In this document: positions 8,983-18,865 of the stretch, piece by piece
Layout of the letters: each line of letters starts with the position of its first letter
How positions within the stretch are numbered: the first letter of the stretch is position 1
Assembly (NCBI RefSeq): GCF_002007205.1
Contig: NZ_LAZS01000012.1
Location: 310,001-374,000 of the forward strand
Direction: 5' to 3'
Origin: Ensifer adhaerens
GTDB taxonomy: Bacteria > Pseudomonadota > Alphaproteobacteria > Rhizobiales > Rhizobiaceae
DNA: 64,000 bases
Program-made: the position numbers and the translations under genes
The notes under the pieces: model-generated
What the model was told of the DNA's origin: nothing
The model's input: the letters and a program-made list of their open reading frames with translations, nothing else
The model's database searches: none

Positions 8983-10305
8983 TCAGGCCGTCAGAGTTCG
9001 TGAAAACTCGAACATACAAGGTGATTGGCCCAGCGGCTGCATGACCTGGCGCAACTCCGGCGTTGAGAACCGCATGCTTGCCGGCTGTCTTGACGGAACA
9101 ACCTGTAGACTGAGGCCAAGCCGGAGATTTTGCATGGCCGTTTTCAGCTTGATCGGCGGTGTCCTCAGGACGCCTGACCATGCCTCCTCTGGGAAAGGTG
9201 CGAGGTTCCCGTCGCCGAGATCGAACGGAGCCAACGCCTGTGAAACGAGACCCTCCGGCGCACCGTCTTCCAGAACGAGGGAAATGTCCCTCCAGCTGTC
9301 ATGTGCGTCGACCTCCAACTCGACACTCGCCTGCACCCAGGCGCCCGCCGGCAACGGATTGACGAAGCCGTCGGCTAGGATATCGACGAAACAGTCTCCG
9401 CCGGCCACACGGATTTCCTGCCAGTTCGCCGCTCGATCGGGCCGGGAGATGATCCGGCTTGCAACCGCCAATCCCTGAGGAACGGCCGATCCAGCGGCAA
9501 GCGTCCTGTGATCGGCAAGAAGCGGATCGGGCAGGATGTTGCCGAGCGGGTTGTTGACGGCATCGAAACGGTCGTCCTGCGCCCAGGTGCGAAGAGCGGA
9601 TGGAGCAAGGAAGCCACGTAGGTAAGCTGCCAATGCCTTGCCGACCGCATAGCCGCCGGGCACCGAAAAGTGGGTGCCGTCGTCGGAAAAGCCATCGTAA
9701 GGCGCCCCATCGACAGAACGCGGATCCGCCCAGACGGAATTCCAGTCGAAGACGTGGCAGTGCGGTCTTGTGGCTGCGAAGGCGAGGCTCTTCTGGTTGA
9801 TCCAGTGCGCCTTTGCCCGTACCGATCCGCCGGCGACCCATTTCTGCGTGCCACGCGCCAGGATCGGCAGCAGGATCACAGTCTTTCCGGCCTCAATCAG
9901 TCGATCAACGATAGCTTCGCGGATCGACTGGATAACTTCCTTTGTCTCCACCATCATGTCGTTCGTGCCGGCATCGACGACGATCAGGTCAAAATCGAGC
10001 TTCAAGACCTCTTCGAGGCGCTCTGCGATGTCCCGGGCCTTCTGGCCCGAGACGCCCGCGTTCAGTCCGCCGAAACCACGGGTGACGCCGAGCCTGCCGC
10101 TCGGCTCCCATCCGGGATATACGCGCGGATCGTGAAACACGGTGATGTCGAGCTGGCCGGCGGAGAGAACTTCCGCCCATGTCGCCCAGCCTCGGGCGCA
10201 GGAGTGGATGTGCCTGTCGCCTGCATGGTGATTCTGCTGGACAAGCGACGTGCCGATGAGAGCGACGCGCTTGCCATGGATCGGAAATCGCACTGTCATG
10301 ACCAT
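8983..10305 (-). CDS. SGNH/GDSL-family hydrolase, possible oligosaccharide O-acetylesterase
   Basis: A 440-residue serine hydrolase with all SGNH blocks: GTSL (nucleophile S20), a glycine-containing block II near GGLNAGVSG, VVDAGTNDMM with the oxyanion asparagine, and DGTHFS with the catalytic Asp and His. Residues beyond about 235 form an additional beta-rich domain that most GDSL esterases lack and that could bind carbohydrate. It is the last gene of the minus-strand lyase operon, starting one base after the SDR stop. Bacterial alginate is O-acetylated, so deacetylation of imported or extracellular oligosaccharide is an attractive role, but that is inference. No signal peptide is seen, which favours a cytoplasmic enzyme. 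A second ATG at 10299 is an equal start. Confidence 0.82.
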   Translation of the reverse strand: MVMTVRFPIHGKRVALIGTSLVQQNHHAGDRHIHSCARGWATWAEVLSAGQLDITVFHDPRVYPGWEPSGRLGVTRGFGGLNAGVSGQKARDIAERLEEVLKLDFDLIVVDAGTNDMMVETKEVIQSIREAIVDRLIEAGKTVILLPILARGTQKWVAGGSVRAKAHWINQKSLAFAATRPHCHVFDWNSVWADPRSVDGAPYDGFSDDGTHFSVPGGYAVGKALAAYLRGFLAPSALRTWAQDDRFDAVNNPLGNILPDPLLADHRTLAAGSAVPQGLAVASRIISRPDRAANWQEIRVAGGDCFVDILADGFVNPLPAGAWVQASVELEVDAHDSWRDISLVLEDGAPEGLVSQALAPFDLGDGNLAPFPEEAWSGVLRTPPIKLKTAMQNLRLGLSLQVVPSRQPASMRFSTPELRQVMQPLGQSPCMFEFSRTLTA

Positions 10306-10306
10306 A

Positions 10307-11056
10307 TCAGGAAAACAGCGTGCCGCCGTTTACATCGTAGCAGGCGCCGGTGATAAACGACGCCTCATCGGAGATCAGGAAGGCGACCAAGTTGGCGACC
10401 TCGTCCGCTCGACCTTCGCGCTTGACCGGTGTCGCCGCAGCAACACGTTCCCGCACCTCCGGCTTGGTGAATGTGTCATGGAACGTCGTGGAGATCATGC
10501 CAGGGCAAACGGAATTGACGCGGATCCTTGGTCCGAGTTCCTTTGCAAGACCACGCGTGAAGGTCATGACCGCCCCCTTCGAGGTGGCATAGGCCAACGC
10601 GCCCGGGCCGCCGCCATCGCGGCCGGCCTGTGAGGCAAAGGTGACGATCGCGCCACCGTCGGCCATCGCCGGAACGGCCGCCTTGGACGCATTGAAGAGC
10701 GAAGTGAGATTGACGTCGATTACCTGCCGGAAGAACGCCTCGTCCATGTCCTGCAAGGTCTTGCGCGCCAAAAGCCCGCCGGCGACATGCACCAGCCCAT
10801 CGAGCCGACCGAACTCCGCCACCGCCCTGTCGACGGCCGCTTGCGCATTGGCGGCCACGGTCATGTCGGCCTTGATGGCGATCGCCTTGCCACCGGAAGC
10901 CGCTATCGCCTTCACGCACTCTTCGGCGCCTGCCGCCGAGCCAAAGTAGGTGATTGCGACCTTTGCGCCGTCGCTGGCAAGCCTCTCGGCGCAGGCCTTG
11001 CCGATGTCGCGGCCGCCGCCGGTTACCAGGATGACCTTGTCCTTCAGTTCGTTCAT
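10307..11056 (-). CDS. Short-chain dehydrogenase/reductase, candidate DEH reductase
   Basis: A classical SDR of 249 residues: cofactor loop [10 protein letters not shown] near residue 12, VAGG at the NNAG position, catalytic serine in TFASQAG, YATSKG carrying Tyr and Lys, then the PG motif VCPGMIST. The C-terminal [12 protein letters not shown] is typical of the family. Its start at 11056 is fixed by AAAGGA seven bases upstream and lies 16 bases after the lyase stop; the longer frame would overlap the lyase gene. Beside a PL15 exolyase, the expected job is reduction of 4-deoxy-L-erythro-5-hexoseulose uronate (DEH), as for the SDR Atu3026 next to Atu3025 in Agrobacterium (recalled). Cofactor preference is not assigned. 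Confidence 0.85.
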   Translation of the reverse strand: MNELKDKVILVTGGGRDIGKACAERLASDGAKVAITYFGSAAGAEECVKAIAASGGKAIAIKADMTVAANAQAAVDRAVAEFGRLDGLVHVAGGLLARKTLQDMDEAFFRQVIDVNLTSLFNASKAAVPAMADGGAIVTFASQAGRDGGGPGALAYATSKGAVMTFTRGLAKELGPRIRVNSVCPGMISTTFHDTFTKPEVRERVAAATPVKREGRADEVANLVAFLISDEASFITGACYDVNGGTLFS

Positions 11057-11072
11057 GACATTTCCTTTCCAA

Positions 11073-13397
11073 TCAGAAGTTCTTGGGGATGACGATGCGA
11101 AGCTGGTTGTCGTCGACATCGGTGAAATAGAGGTCGGCGCTGAAGCCCTGGTCGTCGACGAAGTGAAAGACCCGCCGGGGTTCGGTTAGGGCATAGGGAA
11201 CGAGAAGCGTCACCAGGGTCTGCTTGGTGGAGGCCGGAAGCGTCGCCTCGATGTGATATTGGGTGGCCAGGCCTTCGATTTCGGCCGGATCGACGCCTTC
11301 GAAACCTTCGATCATGCGTATCTGCGGCGGTCCTGCGGTTGAAAAGACGAACTGCCCGTAGAGTCCTGCCCGTTCGCCGGTCAGACGAAAACTGTTGCCG
11401 CCCACGTCCAGCGGATGGGCGGAGTGGAACAGCCATTTGAGGGGCTGTGGTTCGGCGCATTCGACGCGATCGACGATGACGAGAAAGTCGCTGCTGGTGA
11501 AATGGATGTCTCGCTCGACCCTCAGGACCAGCGGATTGTTCGCCCGATAGGCCGCCGTGGCATCGCCGCTGATGAAGACATGCGTCGGCTCCTCGCGCAC
11601 CGCCGTGATCCGACCTCCCGCCTTCTTGCCGATCGCCTTGTCGCCTTCGGCGTATTGCCCGCTGGCGCCTATGAGGATGGCGTTCTTGGAAATGGTCTGC
11701 CGCCGCCAGCGGCGATGCATGGTCGAGTTGAAGGCGACATAGTAGCCGCTCTGGATCGCCAGATCCTCGCCGAAGGCATAGAGCAGGAATGCGTTCTGGT
11801 CGCCGTGACTGTGGCTCAAGGAACCAAAGGGGCTGCTCTTGAACAGGAACTGGATGTGGCGGTCGGGATCGTCCATGTGTTTCTGGATCGCAACCCAGCC
11901 GATCTCCCGGAACCACTTGACCGGCGGCAGGTCGGCAGGCGCCTTTGCCTCGACTTGCGGGTAATCGTGCCGGTAGACCAGGTCGTCGAAATTGAGGTCC
12001 CACCAGCCGTAGTTATAGAATTCCATGGCGGTACCGGCGGCATCCGCCTTCAGCCGCTCGAAATACCATTGGTAATGGGCGTTGCCGGTGACGCCGGCGA
12101 ACTGGCGGACGTTGTAGCCAACCTTGAGACCGGGCGGATCGCCGAGTGTGGAGTCGTCTCCGAAGCAGGCTCGCTTCGTACCCGGCGCTTTCGTGTAGAG
12201 CGGAAAATCACCTGTCTTCTGGAAGAACGGGCGCCGATAGAGATCGACCTTGAGGAAGTTTCGGATGAGATTGGCGGCTTCCGTCAGATAGGCGATGCCG
12301 GTCATCCAGTAGTGTGGACCCTCCGCCCACCCGCCGTCGCTGTCGCCCCAGGGCGAATAGAGGGTGAAAAGAAATTCGACCGTATAGTCCAGCCAGCCCT
12401 CGGCTTCCTTTTCCTCACCGGCCAGCGCGATACAAGCCGCCGTGAGGGCCGCCGAAAGCGAGCGCACCGCGTGACTGTCATAGGGGAAAACATGGATGCG
12501 CGCACGCCAGATCACGTGGTCTGCGACTTCGCGTGTCCGCGCAAGGAGCACACGACGCACGCGCTCTCGCTCACCGTCATCGAGATGGTCGTATAGCCAA
12601 TCATAGCCCCAGGCGAGCGCGGTCACGACGCGGAAAGCCGCCTCGTCATTGTAGGAGCGGGCCGTTGCCCCCTGGGGGTCCCATGCCGCGACCGACATCA
12701 GCCAGTCCTTGGCCCGCGCAATCATGTCTGCGTCATCCAGGATAACGCCGGCAATCGCCAGGTGCCGGACGGCATAAATCGCTTCCTGGCAGTCGATATA
12801 CATCTGCCGCCAGAGCTTGGCGGTGCGCACATTATCCGGGTAACGTTGCGGTTCGGCGATCGGGCCCCGCGAGAGCCACGGCTCCACCGAGTTCACGTAG
12901 AAGGTCTTCCAGCCGCAGCAATCAGGATCCTCCTGCAACCGGCCGCGGAAGTTGGTGATGCCATCCGGATTGAGCCACAGGCGGGGATGGCGAAGATCCA
13001 TGGTGTCGCGCCGCGCTGTGACGCGCGGCAGAGCCGTCTCGGGAAGGCCCGGCTTGAGCGTGAATTCACGCACGCTGCTCCAATCGGAGGCGAGACGCTT
13101 TGCGGTGTCGTCCCAGAGAGCAAACGACCAGCAGTAGGAACCGGGTTCGAGCACTGTATCCGGGGTGAAGAAGTTCCAGGCGATGTTGTCGAAGACCAGC
13201 GTCCGCTCGGGCGCAAAGCCCGCATCGCTGGAGATCCGCACCACGTAGCGCGCATCGTCGTTCAGGGCCGGCAGCCAGCTGAAACGGGGCGGGTTTTCGA
13301 CAGAGCTTTCGCCGGCCGGCTGATAGCCGATCGTCAGGGTCCCCGGTTTTGGCTCATCGAGATATTGCAGGCGGGGTGCTTCAGCGGTTTTGGGCAT
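11073..13397 (-). CDS. PL15-type exolytic alginate/oligouronate lyase (heparinase II/III-like)
   Basis: A 774-residue polysaccharide lyase: N-terminal beta domain (to about 130), central alpha/alpha toroid (about 150-480) and C-terminal antiparallel beta-sandwich. The active-site residues I recall for Agrobacterium Atu3025 (Arg199, His311, Tyr365, His531) all map here with a constant shift of two: R197 (KLWRQM), H309 (YDSHAVRS), Y363 (GPHYWMTG) and H529 (SLSHSHGDQ). Such enzymes release monomeric unsaturated uronate from alginate chains or oligomers. There is no signal peptide, so it should act on imported oligomers. The start at 13397 has AAGGACG ten bases upstream; the longer frame to 13487 overlaps the binding-protein gene. 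A related substrate such as another polyuronate cannot be excluded. Confidence 0.88.
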   Translation of the reverse strand: MPKTAEAPRLQYLDEPKPGTLTIGYQPAGESSVENPPRFSWLPALNDDARYVVRISSDAGFAPERTLVFDNIAWNFFTPDTVLEPGSYCWSFALWDDTAKRLASDWSSVREFTLKPGLPETALPRVTARRDTMDLRHPRLWLNPDGITNFRGRLQEDPDCCGWKTFYVNSVEPWLSRGPIAEPQRYPDNVRTAKLWRQMYIDCQEAIYAVRHLAIAGVILDDADMIARAKDWLMSVAAWDPQGATARSYNDEAAFRVVTALAWGYDWLYDHLDDGERERVRRVLLARTREVADHVIWRARIHVFPYDSHAVRSLSAALTAACIALAGEEKEAEGWLDYTVEFLFTLYSPWGDSDGGWAEGPHYWMTGIAYLTEAANLIRNFLKVDLYRRPFFQKTGDFPLYTKAPGTKRACFGDDSTLGDPPGLKVGYNVRQFAGVTGNAHYQWYFERLKADAAGTAMEFYNYGWWDLNFDDLVYRHDYPQVEAKAPADLPPVKWFREIGWVAIQKHMDDPDRHIQFLFKSSPFGSLSHSHGDQNAFLLYAFGEDLAIQSGYYVAFNSTMHRRWRRQTISKNAILIGASGQYAEGDKAIGKKAGGRITAVREEPTHVFISGDATAAYRANNPLVLRVERDIHFTSSDFLVIVDRVECAEPQPLKWLFHSAHPLDVGGNSFRLTGERAGLYGQFVFSTAGPPQIRMIEGFEGVDPAEIEGLATQYHIEATLPASTKQTLVTLLVPYALTEPRRVFHFVDDQGFSADLYFTDVDDNQLRIVIPKNF

Positions 13398-13461
13398 CGA
13401 AATGACGTCCTTTGAATACGTGATAGAGGCGGGCGCGACCCGGTCGCGCCCGATAATCGGG

Positions 13462-15030
13462 TCAGTTCTTTCCGTATTGGCGGTCATAGGCCGCCTGCAT
13501 CACCTCGGTGACCTTGGCGTAGCCGAGTTGGTCGAGGCGGGCGACGTAGCCGTCCCAGGAGGCATCGACATCCTGGGCTCCGAGGACCCAGGTCTGCTGC
13601 ATTTCCATCATGTAGGTGAGAAGGCTCGGCCAGTACTTGTCGTAAACGGCGCGCTCGTCGCTGTTCATCGAGACGCCGGTAAACTCAGGCTGAAGAAGGT
13701 CTGGTTCCTTCTCGTACATGGCGATCCCGTCGAGAGCCATCTTGTTCGTCCATTGCTCCTCGGAGGCATAGGCGGCCCAATAGCCACGCGGCACGCCGGC
13801 GCCGATTTCCCACATCTGGGCGTTCACCGGCTTGGAGTTGTGAAGGACGGTCTGCGTGTAGACGGGCTTGCCGTCGACCATGTCGTAGGTCTCGCCCTCG
13901 ATGCCCCAGTTCGACAGGATCCGGCCCTTTTCGGAGAACCAGAAGTCGAAGTACTTGATCGTCTCGACCGGGTGCTGGTTCGAATAGGAGATCGCCCAGC
14001 CTGCCGGCTGAACGGTCGCACGCCGGCTGTCCTCGAAGCGCTTCCCGGACACGGTCTTCGGCGGCAGCATCGGCGCGAAGTCGATGCCTGGAACGCTGTC
14101 CTTCAGGGCGTCGGTGTAGTTGGACGTGCTTGCGAACCAGTCGTGCGTCATGCCCCCGATATTGTTGCCGAGCATGTATTCACGTACGCGCGCGCCGCGG
14201 GTGAACACCTCCGTGTCGATCAGGCCTTCCTTGAACCATTGCGCAACTTTGGAAATGCCGGTCCGGTAGTTCGGTGTCGTCCAGGGATGTACCACATTGC
14301 CGTCTTCGATCATGAAGTCGCCGTAGCGTTCCGAGCCTGACACGCGGGCATCCCACATGTTGATCAGGCGGACTGCTTCGATCGGCTCGCGCGCGAAGTA
14401 GGGAACTTCATCCTTCTTGCCGTTCCCGTTCGGGTCCTTCTCGCGGAAAGCCTTGAGAACGGTGTAGAGCTCGTCGACGTTTTCCGGAACCTTCAGGCCC
14501 AGCTTGTCGAGCCAGTCCCGGCGGATGAACCAGGCGCGCGAGAATTCGCCCTCGGGCACATAGGGGATGAAGTAGATGTGACCGTCAGGTGCGCTGATTG
14601 CCTGGCGCACGATCGGATGCTCGTCAAAGAACTTCCTGAGGTTGGGGGCGTTCTGCTCGATCAGGTCATCCAGCGGCATGAAGGCGCCCTCCATGCCATA
14701 GCGAATGAAGTCGTCCTTCAGCCCGCCGGTGACGTCGCCGCCAACGATGTCCGGCAGGTTGCCCGAGGCCATCAGCAAGTTGAACGCATCCCGGCTGCTG
14801 CTGGTCGCAAGCGAGGCGACATTCTTCACGTGGATCCCGGTCCATTCGGCCGCCTTCTTCTCGACGGGCCAGTCTTCCGTGTAGACGTATTTGTCACGGA
14901 AATGGAAATGGATCGTCAGCTCGAGCGGGTCGTCCGTAATCTTCGTCGAAGCGTCTTGCGCATAGACAGGGCCCGATTGCAGCAACGCACAGGTGGCAAG
15001 CAGCGCCAACGTGTCTCGAATATATCTCAT
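13462..15030 (-). CDS. Carbohydrate ABC transporter substrate-binding protein, LipO/AlgQ-like
   Basis: A 522-residue periplasmic binding protein with a standard signal peptide (LALLATCALLQSGPVYA before QDAS). The large size, the DPNGNGKKDEVPYF stretch near residue 205, which looks like an EF-hand-type calcium loop (DxNxNxxxxE), and the partner permeases place it with the family of the alginate-binding proteins AlgQ1/AlgQ2 of Sphingomonas, which also carry a calcium site. The first conserved block (HVKNVASLATSSSRDAFNLL) is the usual lobe-1 region. It lies between the permease genes and the lyase on the same strand. The likely cargo is an alginate-like oligosaccharide; this follows from context. 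Confidence 0.88.
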   Translation of the reverse strand: MRYIRDTLALLATCALLQSGPVYAQDASTKITDDPLELTIHFHFRDKYVYTEDWPVEKKAAEWTGIHVKNVASLATSSSRDAFNLLMASGNLPDIVGGDVTGGLKDDFIRYGMEGAFMPLDDLIEQNAPNLRKFFDEHPIVRQAISAPDGHIYFIPYVPEGEFSRAWFIRRDWLDKLGLKVPENVDELYTVLKAFREKDPNGNGKKDEVPYFAREPIEAVRLINMWDARVSGSERYGDFMIEDGNVVHPWTTPNYRTGISKVAQWFKEGLIDTEVFTRGARVREYMLGNNIGGMTHDWFASTSNYTDALKDSVPGIDFAPMLPPKTVSGKRFEDSRRATVQPAGWAISYSNQHPVETIKYFDFWFSEKGRILSNWGIEGETYDMVDGKPVYTQTVLHNSKPVNAQMWEIGAGVPRGYWAAYASEEQWTNKMALDGIAMYEKEPDLLQPEFTGVSMNSDERAVYDKYWPSLLTYMMEMQQTWVLGAQDVDASWDGYVARLDQLGYAKVTEVMQAAYDRQYGKN

Positions 15031-15069
15031 TCCATTCTCCTCCTTAAACAGAACTTACTGAGACGGCCG

Positions 15070-15951
15070 TTATTCCTTCACTCCGCCAAGGGTGATGCCC
15101 TTGTTGAAGTATTTCTGGATGCTTGGATAAATGAGCAGCACCGGAATGATCGAAGCGATCATGATCGCCGCAGTGACGGTCTCGAACGAGTAACGAGATG
15201 TCAAAAGGCTGCTTGCGAACTCGTCGTTGGCGGTAAGATCGACGATGATCCGCTTGAGGTAGAGCTGAAGCGGGATCTTCTCCTCGCCGCGCAACAGCAC
15301 CATGGCCCAGAAGTAGCTGTTCCACCTCGAAACGATGCAGAACAGCGCGACCGTGATGATCGCCGGTTTGGACAAGGGAATGAAAACCTTCCAAAGCAGC
15401 TGGAACTCGCTGGCGCCATCCATCTTGGCGGCTTCCTCGAAGGACTTTGGTACGGCCTCGAAGAAGTTGCGCAGCAGGATGACGTTGAAGGCATTGCAGG
15501 CGAAACCGATGATGATGCCCAACCGCGAGTCGAGCAGCCCGAGATCTCGCATGTTGAGGAAGAACGGGATCATCCCGGCGTTGAACCACAGGGTGAACGC
15601 GACCATCATGTTGAGGATCTTGCGCCCCCTTAGCCGGGCACGCGACAAGGCATAGGCGCCGGGGATCATGATCGCGAGGCTGACTGCCGTGCCGCCGAAG
15701 GTGTAGATGAAGGTATTGCCGTAGGCGATCCAGAAGAGCCGATCCGAAAGAACGAACTCGTAGGCCGCAAGTGTCAGGTCCTTCGGCAACAGCACGACCT
15801 GACCCGAGGTGACCGCAGCACCCGAAGAGATCGATACCGACAGGATGTAGATGAACGGGTAGAGCGTCGAGAGGACGAAGAGCCCGATCAGGGTTGCGTT
15901 CGCATATCCGAAGATCCGGTCGCCGCGGGAATAGAGATTGAAGCTGGCCAT
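15070..15951 (-). CDS. Carbohydrate ABC transporter permease, LplC/AraQ type
   Basis: A 293-residue inner-membrane subunit with about six helices beginning with FGYANATLIGLFVLSTLYPFI. The cytoplasmic loop that docks the ATPase is EEAAKMDGASEFQLLWKVFIPLSKP, a good EAA motif. The C-terminus YFNKGITLGGVKE is typical of LplC-like proteins. The start at 15951 (MASFNLYS) lies five bases after the stop of the partner permease; the open frame continues upstream but only as the other frame of that gene. It pairs with the next gene to form the translocation channel for the oligosaccharide. Confidence 0.9.
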   Translation of the reverse strand: MASFNLYSRGDRIFGYANATLIGLFVLSTLYPFIYILSVSISSGAAVTSGQVVLLPKDLTLAAYEFVLSDRLFWIAYGNTFIYTFGGTAVSLAIMIPGAYALSRARLRGRKILNMMVAFTLWFNAGMIPFFLNMRDLGLLDSRLGIIIGFACNAFNVILLRNFFEAVPKSFEEAAKMDGASEFQLLWKVFIPLSKPAIITVALFCIVSRWNSYFWAMVLLRGEEKIPLQLYLKRIIVDLTANDEFASSLLTSRYSFETVTAAIMIASIIPVLLIYPSIQKYFNKGITLGGVKE

Positions 15952-15956
15952 GACGA

Positions 15957-16886
15957 TCACCAGAGCGAGGTTGTCGAAACCTTCCGGCTGATCCGGTTGG
16001 CTGCGAAGACGAGAGCGAAGGCGATGACCGCATTGAAGAGGCCGGCGGCGGTGGCAAGGTCGTACTGCGTACCCTGGAGACCCGTCCGGTAGACGTAGGT
16101 CGAGACCACGTCGGCGGTGCGGTAGGTTGCCGGCTGGTAGAGCAGGATGATGTATTCGAACCCGACCTCGACGAGGTTGCCGATGCGGATGATCAGCATG
16201 ATGATGATTGTCGGAAGGATGCATGGAAGCGTGATGCGCCACATCATCTGCCAGCGCGATGCGCCATCGACCCGGGCCGATTCATAGAGCGTCGGGCTGA
16301 TGCCGGCGATCGCCGCGAGATAGACGATCGATTCGAAGCCTGCTTCCTTCCAGATGTTCGATCCGATGAAAACGGTGCGGAACCATTCCGGCTGGGTGAG
16401 GAAGTAGACCCGCTCGAGGCCGAGGCTCGACAGGATGAGGTTGACCACGCCTGTCGTGGGAGACAGCAGGTTGATCACGATGCCCGCGACGATCACCACC
16501 GAGATGAAGTGGGGCAGATAGACGATCGTCTGGGAGAACCTGCGCCCCAATTCGCTCTGAAGCTCGTTGAACATGATGGCGAGTACGATCGGCACCGGGA
16601 AGGCGAAGATCAGCCCGAGGCCGCTGATGGTGATCGTATTGAGGAATGCGCGGATGAAGATCTGGTCGCCAAGCAGGGTGCGAAAATTCTCAAGACCCAC
16701 CCAAGGGCTTCCGGCGATACCGCGGAACGGGCTGAAATCCTTGAACGCAATCTGCAGCCCTTCCATGGGCTTGTAGAGGAAGAGCATAAACCAAAGGAGC
16801 ATCGGAAGGATAAGCAGGTAAAGCTGCCAGTCTTTCCGGAGGTCCTCGCCAAGACGCTTGAAATATCCAGCGATCATCGATGTCAT
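15957..16886 (-). CDS. Carbohydrate ABC transporter permease, LplB type
   Basis: A permease of 309 residues, the LplB/AlgM1-like partner of the preceding entry. Helices are evident (LYLLILPMLLWFMLFLY, GLIFAFPVPIVLAIMF, IISVVIVAGIVINLL-like segments), and the EAA loop reads LYESARVDGASRWQMMWRIT. The LplB hallmark YKPMEGLQIAFKDFSPFRGI follows the first helix. Two starts nine bases apart (16886 and 16877) are both served by the GAGGCGAGG stretch; 16886 was taken. The gene begins seven bases after the ATPase stop, in the same transcript. Confidence 0.9.
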   Translation of the reverse strand: MTSMIAGYFKRLGEDLRKDWQLYLLILPMLLWFMLFLYKPMEGLQIAFKDFSPFRGIAGSPWVGLENFRTLLGDQIFIRAFLNTITISGLGLIFAFPVPIVLAIMFNELQSELGRRFSQTIVYLPHFISVVIVAGIVINLLSPTTGVVNLILSSLGLERVYFLTQPEWFRTVFIGSNIWKEAGFESIVYLAAIAGISPTLYESARVDGASRWQMMWRITLPCILPTIIIMLIIRIGNLVEVGFEYIILLYQPATYRTADVVSTYVYRTGLQGTQYDLATAAGLFNAVIAFALVFAANRISRKVSTTSLW

Positions 16887-16893
16887 CCTCGCC

Positions 16894-18009
16894 TCACGCA
16901 TGACCGTTGACGGCTTTGCCGCTCTCGGCATCGAAGACATGAAGACGGCCCACCGGTATCTGCAGCCTGCCGATCTGCGAGAGCGCCTCGACATCGGCCG
17001 GCGTTTCGATCTTGGCGACGATCGGCTGGCCGGAAATCCTGGTATGCAGCAGAGCCTCCGACCCAAGCGGCTCGACGAGGTCGACCGTCGCGGCGATTTC
17101 CTGGACATCCCCGCTCGCTTCCTTGCTGACCGCGACGTGCTCGGGCCGGAGGCCGACTAGGATACGTTGATCGGCGCGCAGGGATGTGCCGATTGCCTTC
17201 GGTAATCTGAGGAGGGCGGCTTCCGCGTCGGCAGCGTCTATGCGCGCCTTCGGTTCACCGTCCACGGAGACGACTGTTGCGCGCAGCAGGTTCATGGGTG
17301 GTGAACCGAGGAAGCTCGCAACGAAGGCATTGGCCGGCTTGAGGAAAAGCTCCATCGGTGTGCCGACCTGTTCGACGCGGCCGCCGTTCATGACGACGAT
17401 GCGGTCTGCCAGCGTCATCGCCTCGATCTGGTCGTGGGTGACGTAGATGCTGGTGACGCCCATGCGTTTGTGAAGCCGCTTGATCTCCGCGCGCATCTGG
17501 GTGCGAAGCTTGGCATCGAGGTTCGACAAAGGTTCGTCGAACAGAAAGACTTGCGGCTTGCGGACGATCGCCCGTCCCATGGCGACACGCTGCCGCTGGC
17601 CACCTGACAAGTCCGCGGGCTTGCGTGCAAGGTAGGGGGTGAGGTCGAGGATAGCCGCCGCTTCCTTGACGGCCGCCTCGATCACGTCCTTCTTCTCTCG
17701 CCGCACCCGCAGGCCGAACGCGATGTTTTCAGCGACATTGAGGTGGGGATAGAGTGCATAGTTCTGGAACACCATCGCTACGTCGCGGTCCTTTGGCGCG
17801 ACCCGGTTGACGAGCCGCCCGCCGATCGAGACCGTTCCGCCGGAAATCTCCTCGAGGCCCGCCACCATCCGCAAGGTCGTTGACTTGCCGCATCCCGACG
17901 GCCCGACGAGGACGACGAACTCCCCGCGTTCGACATTCAGGTTTACAGAGTGCACGACTTCGAGTGCGCCGTAGCGTTTCACTACGTCGTTCAATTCCAC
18001 TGCAGACAT
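16894..18009 (-). CDS. ABC transporter ATP-binding protein, UgpC/MsmK type
   Basis: This 371-residue ATPase energises the oligosaccharide importer. Walker A is GPSGCGKST (near residue 36), the signature is LSGGQRQR, Walker B is VFLFDEP, and the switch histidine is in YVTHDQ. A TOBE regulatory domain fills residues 240-371 (VGLRPEHV is its core motif). The order ATPase, two permeases, binding protein is that of maltose/alginate-type systems. It follows the GntR gene by 28 bases and is probably co-transcribed with it. Confidence 0.93.
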   Translation of the reverse strand: MSAVELNDVVKRYGALEVVHSVNLNVERGEFVVLVGPSGCGKSTTLRMVAGLEEISGGTVSIGGRLVNRVAPKDRDVAMVFQNYALYPHLNVAENIAFGLRVRREKKDVIEAAVKEAAAILDLTPYLARKPADLSGGQRQRVAMGRAIVRKPQVFLFDEPLSNLDAKLRTQMRAEIKRLHKRMGVTSIYVTHDQIEAMTLADRIVVMNGGRVEQVGTPMELFLKPANAFVASFLGSPPMNLLRATVVSVDGEPKARIDAADAEAALLRLPKAIGTSLRADQRILVGLRPEHVAVSKEASGDVQEIAATVDLVEPLGSEALLHTRISGQPIVAKIETPADVEALSQIGRLQIPVGRLHVFDAESGKAVNGHA

Positions 18010-18037
18010 TTCAGTTTTCCTCCCGACGGCGCCTTCC

Positions 18038-18820
18038 TCAGGTCAGGCTGCGCCGTGGTTTCCGTTTTTCTGTTGTGGTTGCATTGATCGATTCGATGTA
18101 GCTCCACAGCTTCGGATCGCGTGAAAGCTCTGTGATCTTGGCCTCGAGGGAGCCAAGGTGCCGGGTCATCGCAGCCACCGCTTCATCCGGAGATGCGGCT
18201 CTTATCGCATCGATGATGTCGCGGTGTTCGTGGATGACCTCGCCGGTCCTGCGCACGCCGAACACCATCTTCAGATGGCGCATCCGGTCAATCTCGCCCT
18301 TGGCCTGATTGACGAAGGCCCAGACGCCGCTGAGCCGTGCCGTCGAAAAGATCGCGCGGTGGAAATCTTCGTCCAGCTCAAAGAAGCGCGTGTAGTCCTC
18401 GTTTGCGACAGCCTCGACCTGCTGGTTGAGAGAGAGTTCCAACCGCCCAAGATCTTCCAGCGTATGCCGCTTGGCGGCCTCTGCCGCTGCGCCGGACTCG
18501 AGGCGAAAACGAATGAAGCAGGCCTCGATGTAGCGCTGCACCTCGATCGTCGCGACAAAGGTGCCGCCCTGCGGAACGACCTTGACCAAACCCTCCTCGG
18601 ATAGCCGGATGATCGCTTCACGCACCGGGGTCTTGGAGACGTTGAGGATCGCGGCCACTTCCTTTTCCGGCAACGCCCGTCCGGGTAGAAGCCTGACTTC
18701 GACGATCAATTGTCGAAGCAGCCGATAGACCTTGGCCGTGGTGTTGCCCGGCCCCTCCTTCGGAAACGAGCGAAGCAATTCTTCCAGGGGCAAGGCGGGA
18801 ATTTCGATAGTATGAGACAT
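18038..18820 (-). CDS. GntR-family (FadR/FCD) transcriptional regulator of the lyase operon
   Basis: A 260-residue regulator with an N-terminal winged helix (KEVAAILNVSKTPVREAIIRL, about residues 52-72) and a C-terminal FCD ligand domain (residues 105-235) holding the usual acidic and histidine positions that bind a metal and a carboxylate ligand (FELDEDFHRAIF, VIHEHRDIIDAI). As the first gene of the lyase/ABC operon it most likely represses it until a uronate or DEH-like ligand binds. An inverted repeat of ATGAGACAT begins at its own start codon and recurs 45 bases upstream, a candidate autoregulatory operator. Confidence 0.9.
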   Translation of the reverse strand: MSHTIEIPALPLEELLRSFPKEGPGNTTAKVYRLLRQLIVEVRLLPGRALPEKEVAAILNVSKTPVREAIIRLSEEGLVKVVPQGGTFVATIEVQRYIEACFIRFRLESGAAAEAAKRHTLEDLGRLELSLNQQVEAVANEDYTRFFELDEDFHRAIFSTARLSGVWAFVNQAKGEIDRMRHLKMVFGVRRTGEVIHEHRDIIDAIRAASPDEAVAAMTRHLGSLEAKITELSRDPKLWSYIESINATTTEKRKPRRSLT

Positions 18821-18865
18821 ATCTCTTCACAAACTGATATCTTAGTTGAGAGAGTGATGTCTCAT
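18812..18865. promoter_or_regulatory. Inverted repeat at the gntR start, candidate operator pair
   Basis: ATGAGACAT at 18812-18820 and its exact complement ATGTCTCAT at 18857-18865 face each other; extending inwards, 13 of 15 positions agree (ATGAGACAT-NN-CTCT). The left copy coincides with the start codon and first two codons of the regulator, the right one lies in the promoter region. Spacing of 45 bases centre to centre would place two dimers on nearly the same helix face. The binding protein is inferred. Confidence 0.5.
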
